NCBI RefSeq assembly: GCF_019351435.1
Contig: NZ_JAHWYN010000003.1
Location: 62,001-126,000 of the forward strand
Direction: 5' to 3'
DNA: 64,000 nt
Source: Flavobacterium taihuense
GTDB lineage: Bacteria; Bacteroidota; Bacteroidia; Flavobacteriales; Flavobacteriaceae
Shown here: piece after piece, positions 27,233-37,198 of the stretch
Numbering within the stretch: the stretch's first letter is position 1
How the letters are laid out: each line of letters opens with the position of its first letter
The notes under the pieces: generated by a model
The model's input: the letters and a program-made list of their open reading frames with translations, nothing else
What the model was told of the DNA's origin: nothing
The model's database searches: none
Made by a program: the position numbers and the translations under genes

Positions 27233-29902
27233 TTAAAATTGTTGACCTATTATGAAATGTGTTTGCCACCCACTTGGTTGTATTGCTCCAGGAACAGCAT
27301 CAAAACCATATCCGAAATCAATTCCTAATAAACCAAATGCGGGCATAAATACTCTTAAACCAACACCAGCTGAACGAGCTAAATTAAACGGTTGATAGTC
27401 GGACAATGATTCATACGACTGTCCTGCTTCTGCAAAAGTTAAGGCATAAATAGAAGCCGATGCTTTTAATGTAATAGGATAACGCAATTCTAATGAAAAT
27501 TTATTATAAATAGTAGCTCCATAAGCATCTCCACTTGTGCTTGCAGGAGTTAAAGCTCCGTTTTCATATCCTCTTAATTGTATGTTTTGTCTTCCGTCAA
27601 TAGAACTACCAGCCATACCATCACCACCTAAATAATATCTTTCAAAAGGAATAATTCCTCGGTCTTGATTGTATGCTCCTAAAAATCCGAATTGCACTAA
27701 GGTGCGTAATACTAATTTTTTATATAAACTGGTAAACCAGTCTCCTGTAAATTGCACTTTGTAATACTCTAACCATTTGTATTTTTCTTGATCCACTTTT
27801 GAAGGATCAGCCACTGCATCTTGATAATTGTCTACTTTATTTGGGACTGTTCCTCCAGATGAAGGTAATTTATCAAGATAATCTCCTGCATTAACGACTC
27901 TGTCATTATTATCCACATAGGATGTTCCTGCATAAATGTATTTATATTTTTGTTGTTCTCCTAATGTTGCGTAATCTACTCCGTTAAATGCAGAGTACGG
28001 AAGCGTAAATTCTCCAGTTACTCCAAATTCTGCACCATAGGTTGGGAATATAGGGTTGAATCCTTTGCTGTTTCTCGTTAAGCCAATAGTATAGGAAAGG
28101 TTTTTAGATTGCCCATTTGCAAATGTAAATAAACCATAAAGGTAATTATGTAAATCGTATTGTTGGTAGCTAATCGATTGTGAAAGTGTGAAAAAATCAT
28201 CTGGCACAGTCAATCTTTTTGCCATTCCCACAGACAAAGAAGTAATGTTTATGTATTTTGATTTATCAACTCTTTGTGTTTGATAGTTGGAACTATATTG
28301 TTGGCTAAAAGCAAATGAACTACTAAATTGAATAGGTCTTTTTCCTCCAAACCATGGTTCAGAAAAGGACAAACTATAGGTCTTGTAATATGAACTTGCT
28401 TGTAAACGTAATGCCACTTTTTGGCCATCTCCCATTGGAAGCGGGTGGTAAGCATCTTTGTTAAATAAGTTTCTAGCCGAAAAGTTGTTGAAAGACAACC
28501 CTAAAGTTCCCACAAAACCTCCACCGCCATATCCACCTTGAAGTTCAATTTGGCTGGCTCCTTTTTCAACTACATGGTACTCGATATCTACAGTGCCGGC
28601 ACCAGAATCAACATTTTTGAATTGAGGATCGATTTTTTCAGGGTCAAAAAAGCCTAATTGTCCAATCTCCCTGATGGTTCTTACTAATTCTCCTTTGTTG
28701 TATTTTTCTCCCGGTTTTGTTCTTAATTCTCGGTAGATAACTTCATCGTTCGTCTTATCGTTTCCTACAACGGTAATTTTGTTGAAGTAGGCAATCGGAC
28801 CTTCGGTAATTCGGATTTCAAAATCAATAGTGTTATCTACTGTTTTGGTTTCAACGGCGTTAATGTTCGAAAATAGGTATCCATTGTTTTGGTACAAATT
28901 GGTCATGTCCTCTCCATCGGGTTTTGATTTGTCTGCAATCCTTTCCTGTAGCAGTACTCCATTATATACGTCTCCTGTACGAATACCTAACATGCTTCTT
29001 AAGCCATCATCAGAATAAACAGTGTTCCCAATGAATTTAATATTACCAAAATAATATTTAAGTCCTTCTTCTACTTTAATTTTTATATAAATGGCATCCT
29101 TTTCTTTGTTATAAGCGACAGAATCTCCCAAAATACGAGCATCACGATACCCTATTTTTTTGTAGTCATTGACTATTTTTTCTAAATCTTCTTGGTATTT
29201 GTCTTCAATGTATTTTGATCGCTTTAAAAAGTTAATGGAGTTTTTAACTTTTGTATTTTTCATAGAGCTAAGCAGTTTGCTGCTTGAGACATCTTTGTTG
29301 CCTTCAAAATCAATTTTGTAAATCTTGACTTTATCGCCTATATCAACTTTTACAAGCATGTTTACTTGGTTGGTTGTCAGAGTGTCTTTTGTGGTTGTTA
29401 TGTAAACTTTTGCATTGAAAAAGCCATCTTTCTTATATTTTTTTTCAATGTAGTTTTTTGTGGTAGTGATTAAATTTTCGGTGACAATTTTACCATTAGT
29501 AAGGCCGTTGTCTTTAATGAAAGACTCAGTTTTACTTTTGGATACTCCAACAAATTTTACCTGATTTATTTTTGGTAATTCCTTAATGTTTAAATCCAGA
29601 TATATACTGTCATTTTCTATACGATTTACATAAAATGAAATCTCATCAAAAAGCCCCAGTTTTCCTAATTTTTTTATGGAACTACTGATTTGTTCTCCCG
29701 GAACTGTAATTTCTTGTCCTTTCTCCAGTCCAGCAAAAGTAACTACAGTTTGAGGGTTAAAGCTAATATCTCCAACAACTTTTACATCTGCTAATATGTA
29801 TTTTTTACCTTGGTCAAAAGGCACTCTGTCTTGGGCTTTAATTTGGGTAAAAGTTCCTAATATTATAAAGGTAAGGACTAGTTTTATGCTTTTATGTAAC
29901 AC
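27233..29902 (-). CDS. bamA: Outer-membrane protein assembly factor BamA
   Basis: About 889 residues from a GTG at 29902, which gives the signal peptide MLHKSIKLVLTFIILGTF (cleavage near IKAQ). A GTG at 29926 adds eight residues and is also possible; longer starts run deep into uppS. Five POTRA domains occupy about 30-430 (for example IADVKVVGDISFNPQTV-like first strand, FFDEISFYV, GKIVTENLI). An Omp85 barrel follows, with loop-6 signature QLRGYENG and a final barrel strand ending IGQQF. It inserts beta-barrel proteins into the outer membrane. The uppS stop codon lies inside or beside the start region, showing tight coupling. Confidence 0.95.
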   Translation of the reverse strand: MLHKSIKLVLTFIILGTFTQIKAQDRVPFDQGKKYILADVKVVGDISFNPQTVVTFAGLEKGQEITVPGEQISSSIKKLGKLGLFDEISFYVNRIENDSIYLDLNIKELPKINQVKFVGVSKSKTESFIKDNGLTNGKIVTENLITTTKNYIEKKYKKDGFFNAKVYITTTKDTLTTNQVNMLVKVDIGDKVKIYKIDFEGNKDVSSSKLLSSMKNTKVKNSINFLKRSKYIEDKYQEDLEKIVNDYKKIGYRDARILGDSVAYNKEKDAIYIKIKVEEGLKYYFGNIKFIGNTVYSDDGLRSMLGIRTGDVYNGVLLQERIADKSKPDGEDMTNLYQNNGYLFSNINAVETKTVDNTIDFEIRITEGPIAYFNKITVVGNDKTNDEVIYRELRTKPGEKYNKGELVRTIREIGQLGFFDPEKIDPQFKNVDSGAGTVDIEYHVVEKGASQIELQGGYGGGGFVGTLGLSFNNFSARNLFNKDAYHPLPMGDGQKVALRLQASSYYKTYSLSFSEPWFGGKRPIQFSSSFAFSQQYSSNYQTQRVDKSKYINITSLSVGMAKRLTVPDDFFTLSQSISYQQYDLHNYLYGLFTFANGQSKNLSYTIGLTRNSKGFNPIFPTYGAEFGVTGEFTLPYSAFNGVDYATLGEQQKYKYIYAGTSYVDNNDRVVNAGDYLDKLPSSGGTVPNKVDNYQDAVADPSKVDQEKYKWLEYYKVQFTGDWFTSLYKKLVLRTLVQFGFLGAYNQDRGIIPFERYYLGGDGMAGSSIDGRQNIQLRGYENGALTPASTSGDAYGATIYNKFSLELRYPITLKASASIYALTFAEAGQSYESLSDYQPFNLARSAGVGLRVFMPAFGLLGIDFGYGFDAVPGAIQPSGWQTHFIIGQQF

Positions 29903-29909
29903 TAAAAAA

Positions 29910-30647
29910 TTATTTAATTTGTTCACTTGTTTTTCCAAATCGACGTTCTCTTTTTTGATAACTAATGATAGCCTCATGTAAATCTTGTTCTTTAAAGTCT
30001 GGCCACAGTACATCCGTAAAGTATAATTCTGCATAGGCTATTTGCCACAGCAAAAAATTACTTATTCTGTGTTCACCACTAGTTCTTATTAATAAATCAA
30101 CATCCGGTAAATTATGCGTGTAAAGATGCTCATTTATAATTGAATCGTCAATACTGTCTATTGAAATTATATTATTTTTAACTTTATCGCTTATTATTTT
30201 TACAACATTTACTAATTCTTCCCTAGATCCGTAGCTTAAGGCAAGAGTTAATGTCATTTTCGTGTTGTCTTTTGTTTTGTCTATTACATCATATAATTGC
30301 ATTTGTGCTTTTTTTGGTAATTTTTCCAGATTCCCAATAGCATTCATTTTGATGTTGCCTTCTTGCATTGTTTTGAGCTCTTTTTTTAATGAGTTGATTA
30401 AAACTCTCATTAATGTATCAACCTCAAGTTTGGGCCTGTTCCAGTTTTCTGTAGAGAAAGCGTAAAGAGTTAAGTGTTCTATCCCCAAATCCAAACATTC
30501 TTGGATAATTTTTTTTACGGATTTAGATCCGCTCTCATGTCCTAGGGTTCTTAGAAATCCTTTTTGTTTCGCCCAACGACCATTCCCGTCCATAATTATA
30601 GCCAGGTGTTTAGGGATATTCTCTGTATTTATTTGGTTTTTTAACAT
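29910..30647 (-). CDS. uppS: Isoprenyl (undecaprenyl) diphosphate synthase
   Basis: A 245-residue cis-prenyltransferase. The N-terminal HLAIIMDGNGRWAKQKG includes the catalytic Asp20; GHESGSKSVKKI, YAFSTENWNRP and the C-terminal DLLIRTSGEHRISNFLLWQ are all family hallmarks. It makes the C55 lipid carrier for cell-wall synthesis. It sits between DUF6089 (six bases) and bamA (adjacent), the usual Bacteroidota order that links lipid carrier, outer-membrane assembly and chaperones in one unit. Confidence 0.96.
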   Translation of the reverse strand: MLKNQINTENIPKHLAIIMDGNGRWAKQKGFLRTLGHESGSKSVKKIIQECLDLGIEHLTLYAFSTENWNRPKLEVDTLMRVLINSLKKELKTMQEGNIKMNAIGNLEKLPKKAQMQLYDVIDKTKDNTKMTLTLALSYGSREELVNVVKIISDKVKNNIISIDSIDDSIINEHLYTHNLPDVDLLIRTSGEHRISNFLLWQIAYAELYFTDVLWPDFKEQDLHEAIISYQKRERRFGKTSEQIK

Positions 30648-30653
30648 CTTTTT

Positions 30654-31331
30654 TTAATCTGCGCAATAACATGGCTTCTTTCCAAAGGTATAGGTCAGTG
30701 TGACACCCGAGAAAACATACCAATCATTATTATTTATATTGCCAAATTTAGGCAAACTGCTATTGCTTGGGTTGCTGCCGTCAATATTGTCTGTAAAAGT
30801 ATATCGAGCTCCCACTTCTAAACCTAAAACAAAATTTCTTGCAAAATTGGTTTTAATACCAAGAGTCATTGGTATTGCAATGCTGTTTTTTATATTTTTT
30901 TTATGTGTAATCCCAGAATTTATATATAAATCATCATAAAAGAAATAGCTTAATCCTGAATATACATAGGGAGTTAACTTTGTTCTTTCTTCATGCAAAT
31001 TAAAATCAAAAAAGTTAAATTCCAAGCCTGCGGAAAGTTCTTTGATGTTGTTTTTAAAGCTATATCCGCGATTGTATCTTCCCGGTTCTTTTGAATCTCT
31101 GTCATCTCCTGAAATTTGAGATTGAGTGTAGGAGAATCTATAAGCATGTCTCGGGCTTTTATTCCATTTATATAGGATGCCAAATGCAGGTTCGTTTGGA
31201 GCAATGTAAGTTGTTGAACCTACATCTCCTATGTAATTACTGCCTCCCAGAAAAACTCCTATTTCATTAATTTGAGCATGAACAGAAGTAAAGATAAAAA
31301 AACATATAAATGAAATAAAAATTTTACTCAT
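30654..31331 (-). CDS. DUF6089 family outer-membrane barrel protein
   Basis: A 225-residue protein with signal peptide (cleavage near SVHAQ) and NEIGVFLGGSNYIGDVG directly after it. It has alternating strands and ends in YTFGKKPCYCAD with a CxC pair. This is the DUF6089 protein regularly found just upstream of uppS and bamA in Flavobacteriia. It is predicted to be a small beta barrel; its function is unknown. A good promoter lies immediately upstream, so the bamA block can be transcribed from here independently of nadK. Confidence 0.85.
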   Translation of the reverse strand: MSKIFISFICFFIFTSVHAQINEIGVFLGGSNYIGDVGSTTYIAPNEPAFGILYKWNKSPRHAYRFSYTQSQISGDDRDSKEPGRYNRGYSFKNNIKELSAGLEFNFFDFNLHEERTKLTPYVYSGLSYFFYDDLYINSGITHKKNIKNSIAIPMTLGIKTNFARNFVLGLEVGARYTFTDNIDGSNPSNSSLPKFGNINNNDWYVFSGVTLTYTFGKKPCYCAD

Positions 31332-31349
31332 AAATTATAAAATTGCGTG

Positions 31350-31378
31350 CAAATATAATAATTATCGATAGTATTCAA
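31350..31378 (-). promoter_or_regulatory. Bacteroidota-type promoter for DUF6089-uppS-bamA block
   Basis: On the minus strand TTG (31376-31378) is followed after 18 bases by TATATTTG (31350-31357), matching the TTG-N19-TAnnTTTG consensus. The -7 box is 18 bases from the start codon, which gives a short leader. An 8-bp inverted repeat (TACTACAA/TTGTAGTA, 31427-31445) lies further upstream. Confidence 0.65.
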
Positions 31379-31481
31379 TACGTATCTGAAGAATACTGTC
31401 TTTTTTTAGACCAGATCCCTTTTTTGTACTACAAAGGTTGTAGTAGTAACGATAAAAAAGGAGTAATTCGTATGGGAAGTT

Positions 31482-32366
31482 TTAATTCCTTCTGTCTTCC
31501 CCCCAAAGTAATTTTGTCCTTAGGGTTTTCAAAAAAGTTTCTTCCGGAATTTCTACCATATTTATTTCGAAATCGGTTTTTTTAATGGTCAAAATGGAAT
31601 CATTTGCAACACTTGTTATTCTGGAATCCAATGATACTAAGTATTGTTCTTCTCTTCCAAAAACTTTTAAGCGAATTTCGGTTGCATCAGGCACCACTAG
31701 AGGTCTAGCGTTCAAATTATGAGGAGCAATAGGAGTGATGACTAAACTTTTTACATCAGGAGTCAAAATTGGACCGCCACAGCTCAAAGAGTATCCCGTG
31801 GTTCCTGTAGGAGTGGCAATTATAAGGCCATCTGCCCAATAGGAATTTAAAAATTCATCATTCAAGTAGGTGTCTATGGTTATCATCGATGTGGTCTCTT
31901 TTCTACTTACTGATATTTCATTCATCGCAAAATTAAGACCTTCTATAGCTTTGTTTTCAGGAGAGCAGGTTAGGCTCAATAAAGTTCTTTTTGAAATTTT
32001 ATATTTTTTGTCAATCACAAATTGCATGAATTCGGCAATATTTTCTTTTTGTACGGTAGCCAGAAATCCTAATCTTCCAGCATTTATTCCTAGTATTGGA
32101 ACTCCAGAATTACGAACCAGTGTAACTGCTCTTAAAATAGTTCCATCGCCACCAATGCTTATCAACATATCAAAACTGGAATCCAATTCATCGTGAGAGG
32201 AAAAGGTGTTGTATTTATTTTCTATAATTTTTTTTTCATACAACATTTTTAAGAAATCGGATTCAATAACCATTTCTACATTATTATTTTTGAAAAACAC
32301 AAAAATATCTTTTATAATAGGTTCTGTGCTTACTAAATAGTATTGGCCATAAATAGCTACTTTCAT
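31482..32366 (-). CDS. nadK: NAD kinase
   Basis: A 294-residue enzyme that phosphorylates NAD to NADP. GGDGTILRAV (72-81), the ATP/NAD-binding signature, and ADGLIIATPTGTTGYSLSCGGP (about 178-199; DGL and TPTGTTGYS are the diagnostic parts) are present. FLATV, NE and SPHNLNARP-like APHNLNARPL also fit. It lies 63 bases downstream of the CBS-domain gene and upstream of DUF6089, a conserved flavobacterial arrangement. Confidence 0.96.
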   Translation of the reverse strand: MKVAIYGQYYLVSTEPIIKDIFVFFKNNNVEMVIESDFLKMLYEKKIIENKYNTFSSHDELDSSFDMLISIGGDGTILRAVTLVRNSGVPILGINAGRLGFLATVQKENIAEFMQFVIDKKYKISKRTLLSLTCSPENKAIEGLNFAMNEISVSRKETTSMITIDTYLNDEFLNSYWADGLIIATPTGTTGYSLSCGGPILTPDVKSLVITPIAPHNLNARPLVVPDATEIRLKVFGREEQYLVSLDSRITSVANDSILTIKKTDFEINMVEIPEETFLKTLRTKLLWGEDRRN

Positions 32367-32429
32367 TTGTTGTGGTTTTGATATTTTGTTATTCGTTAAT
32401 TTTGGATTTTTGAATGATCTAATCCAAAA

Positions 32430-33089
32430 TCACATATTCAGATATTTGTCTAAATAATCCGAACGTTCCTTTAAACTTTTGATGTAATTATCTTCGTTAT
32501 GTTCCGAAATGATGTCGTAGTTATACCTTCTGAAAGTTTGAATAATCTCGTTCAATGACCCAATACTAATTTTTATAGTGACTTCGATGGTATTTACATC
32601 CGAATTAGAGATGAAAAGACCTAAAAGTTTACCATTATTGCTTTCTACAATCTGTACGATCTGACTCATCGAATAATCGACAGTGTTTTTACTCACAATA
32701 AGGATGGCTCCTTGTTCTTTTAAAAAGGGGGTTTCGTGAAAAAATTTAATAACATCTTCAATTTCATAATAGCCTACATATTTATTGTTTTCATCTAGAA
32801 TTGGGACTAAATTAGTGTGGTTTTTGGCAAAAACTTCTAAAACGTCTAACCAAATCATATTGGTTCTGGCAAAAAAATGTTCTAGGACATATTTATAATC
32901 ACTCACTTTTTTGTCACTGTCAAAAGTTTCAATATCATCGGCGGCAATACTGCCTATGAATATTCCTTCTTCAATAACGGGAAAATGAGAAAAGGTTAAA
33001 TCACCAAAAAAATCTTGAACTCCAGCAATAGTTTCTTGAGCATCAATTGCTTTATAGTCGTTTGTAATGTAGTCTTTTAAATCTGTCAT
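32430..33089 (-). CDS. CBS-domain protein
   Basis: A 219-residue protein from the ATG at 33089; a longer start at 33134 is less likely because it adds a divergent stretch. Two CBS motifs span about 1-135 (IAGVQDFFGDLTFSHFPVIEEG and VFAKNHTNLVPILDENNKYVGYYE). An ACT-like C-terminal half follows (GAILIVSKNTVDYSMSQI...). CBS pairs bind adenosyl ligands such as AMP, ATP or SAM and regulate partners. As the first gene before nadK it may sense nucleotides, but no target is evident. Confidence 0.87.
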   Translation of the reverse strand: MTDLKDYITNDYKAIDAQETIAGVQDFFGDLTFSHFPVIEEGIFIGSIAADDIETFDSDKKVSDYKYVLEHFFARTNMIWLDVLEVFAKNHTNLVPILDENNKYVGYYEIEDVIKFFHETPFLKEQGAILIVSKNTVDYSMSQIVQIVESNNGKLLGLFISNSDVNTIEVTIKISIGSLNEIIQTFRRYNYDIISEHNEDNYIKSLKERSDYLDKYLNM

Positions 33090-33203
33090 AAGTCTATCCT
33101 CAATAATCGATGCAAAATAATCAAAAATATACAAAATATGCTACCTTTTACTTTGTATTTTTGTCTTATCAAATATAATTCACGACAATAAATACTTGTT
33201 TTT

Positions 33204-33917
33204 ATGACAAAACTTAGCGTTAATATAAATAAAATCGCCACTTTGCGTAATGCACGTGGTGGGAATGTGCCTGATTTGCTAAAAGTGGCAACTGATATTC
33301 AGCAATTTGGTGGCCAGGGAATTACCATTCATCCTCGTCCAGATGAGCGTCATATTCGCTATCAAGATGCCAGAGATCTAAAATCAATTGTGTACACCGA
33401 ATATAATATTGAAGGAAATCCAGAAAAGTCTTTTGTTGATTTGGTTCTCGAAATTATGCCAACACAGGTAACTTTAGTGCCAGATGCTATTGATGCAATA
33501 ACTTCAAATGCAGGCTGGGATACTGTTACGCATGCGTCATTTTTGACAGAAATCGTTCAAGAATTTCAACGAAAAGGGATACGAACATCTATTTTTGTTG
33601 ATCCTGTTCTCGAAATGATTGAAGGAGCCAAAAAAGTAGGTGCGGAAAGGATAGAATTATATACTGAAGCCTTCGCTCACCAATATGGTTTGGGTAACAA
33701 GAAAGGGATTGAACCTTACGTTACTGCAGCGGTTTTAGCTAATGATTTAGAGTTAGGGATCAATGCTGGCCATGATTTAAGCTTGGATAATATTCAGTTC
33801 TTTAGTCAAAATATTCCCGGATTGTTGGAGGTTTCCATTGGTCACGCTCTTATTTCTGAAGCGATTTATCTTGGTTTGGATAATGTGGTGAATATGTATT
33901 TGCAAAAATTAAAATAG
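33204..33917 (+). CDS. pdxJ: Pyridoxine 5'-phosphate synthase
   Basis: A 237-residue TIM-barrel enzyme that condenses 1-deoxyxylulose 5-phosphate and aminoacetone phosphate into pyridoxine phosphate. LSVNINKIATLRNARGG, GITIHPRPDERHIR, ELYTEAFAH and GINAGHDLSLDN are PdxJ signatures. It is divergent from the CBS-nadK block across 114 bases. A -7-like TATTTTTG at 33156-33163 lies upstream without a well-placed TTG. Confidence 0.96.
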   Translation: MTKLSVNINKIATLRNARGGNVPDLLKVATDIQQFGGQGITIHPRPDERHIRYQDARDLKSIVYTEYNIEGNPEKSFVDLVLEIMPTQVTLVPDAIDAITSNAGWDTVTHASFLTEIVQEFQRKGIRTSIFVDPVLEMIEGAKKVGAERIELYTEAFAHQYGLGNKKGIEPYVTAAVLANDLELGINAGHDLSLDNIQFFSQNIPGLLEVSIGHALISEAIYLGLDNVVNMYLQKLK

Positions 33918-33976
33918 TTTTAAATTGATTTTTTTAGAGGATTGATCAGTCAATAGTTAATTGAATTGGTTTTGGA

Positions 33977-36292
33977 TTGTCTACTTTTGTGCTCCTTAAT
34001 AAATGTTGTATTTTGAAACCAATTTTTCTTCTTTTTTTATTTTGTTTTTCTAATTTAATAGCACAATCAAAAGTTACAATTAGCGGCTTTGTAAGTGACG
34101 CTTATAAAAAAAAAATTATAGGAGCTAATGTGTCTTTCTTAACGAGTGAAAATCTAAAATATGATATTACTACAGATTCGATTGGCAGGTATTCAATAGA
34201 GATGCCAATTGGATTTGTTAAAGTTGAAGTTAGTCATGTTGGTTTTGTAAATAAGAGATTAAATTTAGATTTAAAAAAAGATATCTCTCTATCTATTGTG
34301 CTAGAGGGTAGAAATTTTGAATTGAAAGAAGTCGTTATTCAGAATGAGCAAAAAAAGCCTTTAACAATTGCTTTAGGAGGTAAATTAGCGTTCAACCCCC
34401 AGAAAATGGGAAATATTCCATCTATTTCGGGAACAACAGATATTATAAAATTATTGCAATTAACTCCTGGTGTACAAAATTCAGGTGATGCAAATGGTTA
34501 TTTGTATGTTCGAGGTGGAGATCCAGGACATAATTTAATGCTTTATGCAGATACTCCAGTATATGGAATGGCTCATTTATTAGGTATTTTTCCTTTTTAT
34601 AATGCAGATCATGTTTCAGAAGTACAGTTTGATAGAAATAATTTGAATTCTAAATATGGTGGGCGTTTGAGCTCTACTGTAGATATATTACCCAACCGAT
34701 TGGTTCCTAAGGAATTTTGTGTGCAAGGAATTTTGGGTTTATTGTCGTCTCAAATAACATTTTCCTTACCTATTAATAATAAGACCGGTTTTTATATTTC
34801 AGGGAGAAAGACCTATATTGATGAAATAGTTGGACCTCTTTTAAGATCAGATAAGGAAAATACTAAAAAGGAAACAGAGGATTTTAAATATGGATTTTCA
34901 GATAGTAATTTGACTTTTATCACTGAAATTTCTAAAAGGAACATTTTAACGGTTGATGCTTTCTTAAGTGGAGATAAATTTAGAGTTAAAGATCCTAAAT
35001 CGTCTTTGAATGCAGATTTAAAATGGAGTAATATGGTAATTTCTCCAATCTGGAAGTGCTTGATCAATGAAACGACTACATTCAAGAATTCTTTTTATTT
35101 TACTCGATATGCGAATGATTTATTTATGGATCAGTCGGATGTTCAAATGAAAATATCCTCTTATGTAAAAGATTTAGGTTATATGAGTTCAATTCAATAT
35201 GTTGTAAAAGATGTACCGCTTGAGTCCGGATTCGAATATACTTTTCATGATTTATCGCCTCAGAAAATTGAAGTTGATAATTTGAGTTCTATTGTTGATG
35301 GAAAGCAAGCTATAGAAAATCATGCCAATAATGCTGCGGCTTTTGCAAAGGCTAAACCTAAATTTTCTGATAAACTGAGTGCCGAATTGGGATTAAGATT
35401 GAATTATTATTCTTCAGATTCAAGTACTTCTTTTTTACATTTAGAACCCCGAATAATGCTTAACTATTTTCCGAATAATGGTCTTTCTTTTTTTGCTTCA
35501 TATACGCGACAAAATCAATATATTAATTTAATAACGGCTTCTAGTGTTGGTATACCAACGGATTTTTGGGTTGCTGCTTCAGATGGAATTCCATCCCAAT
35601 CCTCAAACAATTATTCTGTTGGCTGTAATAAAATAATTTCGAGACAAATTAATACTTGTTTAAATGGTTACTATCGTTCAATGAACGATTTAATAGAATA
35701 TCCTTATGGGCTAACCCAGTTCAATGAGACAACATCTTTGAAAAATGATATTTTGATAGGTAATGGTAAAGCATATGGGCTAGAATGGATGTTGAAAAAG
35801 GATAATGGAAAATTTAATGGTTGGATAAGTTATACCTTGAGTTGGTCTGCTCGTCAATTTGACGGACTTAATAATGGAGAGGTATTTTATTCAAAATATG
35901 ATAGGCGACATAATCTTGCTCTTGTTGGGACTTACGATTTTAATAAAAAATGGAATGTTGGTCTAACGCAACTTTTTAGTTCCGGAAATCGCTTTACAAT
36001 GCCGACATCTTGGTATTTTGTAAATAATACTCCTGTTAGGGAATTTGGGAGTTATAATAATGCGCAGATGCCAAATTATATACGTACAGATGTTTCGGTT
36101 AATTATTCTTTTTTAAAAACTTCAAAAAAAGAGAGCGTTTTGAATTTTTCTGTTTTTAATACTTTTAATATTGATAACCCTATTTATGTCCTTTTACGTG
36201 TAACTGTAACTGGGAATAAAATAAGTGTTGACACCGATGAGAAAAAAATGTATTCAATACTGCCATCAATTAGTTGGAGATTTAAATTTTAA
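33977..36292 (+). CDS. TonB-dependent receptor with carboxypeptidase-like regulatory domain
   Basis: About 770 residues. No ATG gives a full signal peptide. The start is probably a TTG at 34013 (KPIFLLFLFCFSNLIAQ), with GTG 33989 or TTG 33977 as alternatives. After the signal comes a CarboxypepD_reg-like domain (about 32-115; VTISGFVSDAYKKKIIGANV), then the plug with LLQLTPGVQNSGDANGYLYV and VRGGDPGHNLMLYADTPVYG. A 22-strand barrel follows, ending in SWRFKF. It imports an unknown substrate across the outer membrane. The DUF4249 lipoprotein gene begins four bases after its stop, a recurrent Bacteroidota pairing distinct from SusCD. Confidence 0.9.
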   Translation: MSTFVLLNKCCILKPIFLLFLFCFSNLIAQSKVTISGFVSDAYKKKIIGANVSFLTSENLKYDITTDSIGRYSIEMPIGFVKVEVSHVGFVNKRLNLDLKKDISLSIVLEGRNFELKEVVIQNEQKKPLTIALGGKLAFNPQKMGNIPSISGTTDIIKLLQLTPGVQNSGDANGYLYVRGGDPGHNLMLYADTPVYGMAHLLGIFPFYNADHVSEVQFDRNNLNSKYGGRLSSTVDILPNRLVPKEFCVQGILGLLSSQITFSLPINNKTGFYISGRKTYIDEIVGPLLRSDKENTKKETEDFKYGFSDSNLTFITEISKRNILTVDAFLSGDKFRVKDPKSSLNADLKWSNMVISPIWKCLINETTTFKNSFYFTRYANDLFMDQSDVQMKISSYVKDLGYMSSIQYVVKDVPLESGFEYTFHDLSPQKIEVDNLSSIVDGKQAIENHANNAAAFAKAKPKFSDKLSAELGLRLNYYSSDSSTSFLHLEPRIMLNYFPNNGLSFFASYTRQNQYINLITASSVGIPTDFWVAASDGIPSQSSNNYSVGCNKIISRQINTCLNGYYRSMNDLIEYPYGLTQFNETTSLKNDILIGNGKAYGLEWMLKKDNGKFNGWISYTLSWSARQFDGLNNGEVFYSKYDRRHNLALVGTYDFNKKWNVGLTQLFSSGNRFTMPTSWYFVNNTPVREFGSYNNAQMPNYIRTDVSVNYSFLKTSKKESVLNFSVFNTFNIDNPIYVLLRVTVTGNKISVDTDEKKMYSILPSISWRFKF

Positions 36293-36295
36293 GTG

Positions 36296-37147
36296 ATGAA
36301 AAAAATAGGTTTGTTATTTGTGCTAATCTTTTTGATATCTTGTAGTAGAGAGGATTATGTTAAAAGTGTTAACGGTGAATCAGTAATTGTTGTAGAAGGT
36401 TGGATCGAACAAGGTGATGTTTCTCAGGTGATTTTATCGCGAAGTATTCCAATAAATGCTACTATTGATTCTACAACCATTTTTGACTATTTTATTCGTT
36501 CGGCTAAAGTTACCGTTTCTGATGGCGAAAATGAAGAGATTCTAAGTTTAAAGAGTGAAAATGACAGAATACCACCATATGTTTATTCTGGTTCAAAGAT
36601 TATAGGGGAAGTAGGTAAAAACTATGTTTTGAAAATACAATATTTGAATAGAACAATAGAGGCAGCTACAAGTATACCTCCTGTCGTCTCTATAAAATCA
36701 GCAGAGTATATAAAGAAAAGCCCAACTGATACAACAGGTTTTATTTATTTGAAATTTGATGATCCTGTTGTGGGAAAAAATTATTATCAAATCCAGACTC
36801 GGGTGGATCATGTGGAGCCTGTTTTTGTTCCAGCTTTGTATGGGAATTTAAATGATGATAGCTTTGTTTCTTCATCAGTTTCATTACAAGTGACTCGGGG
36901 TATTTATGTTCTTTCTAAAACAAAGTATAAACCTTATTTTACAGATGGAGATTTGATTTATGTTAAGTTAAGAACGATGAGTAAATTCGGTTTTGACTTT
37001 TGGAATAGCTGGCAAAATGAGATCATTAATGGCAGAAGTCCAATATTTCCAGCAAACACTAGTTTGAAGTCTAATATTAAAGGGGGATTAGGCATTTGGG
37101 AAGGTTATGGACAAAGCACGTTTTCAATTCAGACAATAAAAAAATGA
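36296..37147 (+). CDS. DUF4249 family lipoprotein
   Basis: A lipoprotein of about 283 residues (lipobox FLISCSRED) that matches DUF4249: VNGESVIVVEGWIEQGDVSQVILSRSIPI-type N-terminus (VVEGWI and VILSRS are characteristic), then KVTVSDGENEEIL and a C-terminal LGIWEGYGQ. DUF4249 proteins are thought to be surface or periplasmic partners of the adjacent TonB receptor, by genomic association only. GTG at 36293 precedes the preferred ATG at 36296. Its stop codon lies within the first arm of a terminator. Confidence 0.85.
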   Translation: MKKIGLLFVLIFLISCSREDYVKSVNGESVIVVEGWIEQGDVSQVILSRSIPINATIDSTTIFDYFIRSAKVTVSDGENEEILSLKSENDRIPPYVYSGSKIIGEVGKNYVLKIQYLNRTIEAATSIPPVVSIKSAEYIKKSPTDTTGFIYLKFDDPVVGKNYYQIQTRVDHVEPVFVPALYGNLNDDSFVSSSVSLQVTRGIYVLSKTKYKPYFTDGDLIYVKLRTMSKFGFDFWNSWQNEIINGRSPIFPANTSLKSNIKGGLGIWEGYGQSTFSIQTIKK

Positions 37148-37181
37148 GGCTGCCTTTTTTTCGGACAGACTCATTTTTTTT
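37138..37181 (+). terminator. Terminator overlapping the DUF4249 stop codon
   Basis: Arms AAAAATGAGgCTG and CAGaCTCATTTTT (one mismatch) flank a T-rich loop and end in a T run. The first arm includes the TGA stop at 37145-37147. A-rich flanks may also let it work for the convergent gene that ends at 37199. Confidence 0.75.
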
Positions 37182-37198
37182 GAAATTTTTAAATATAT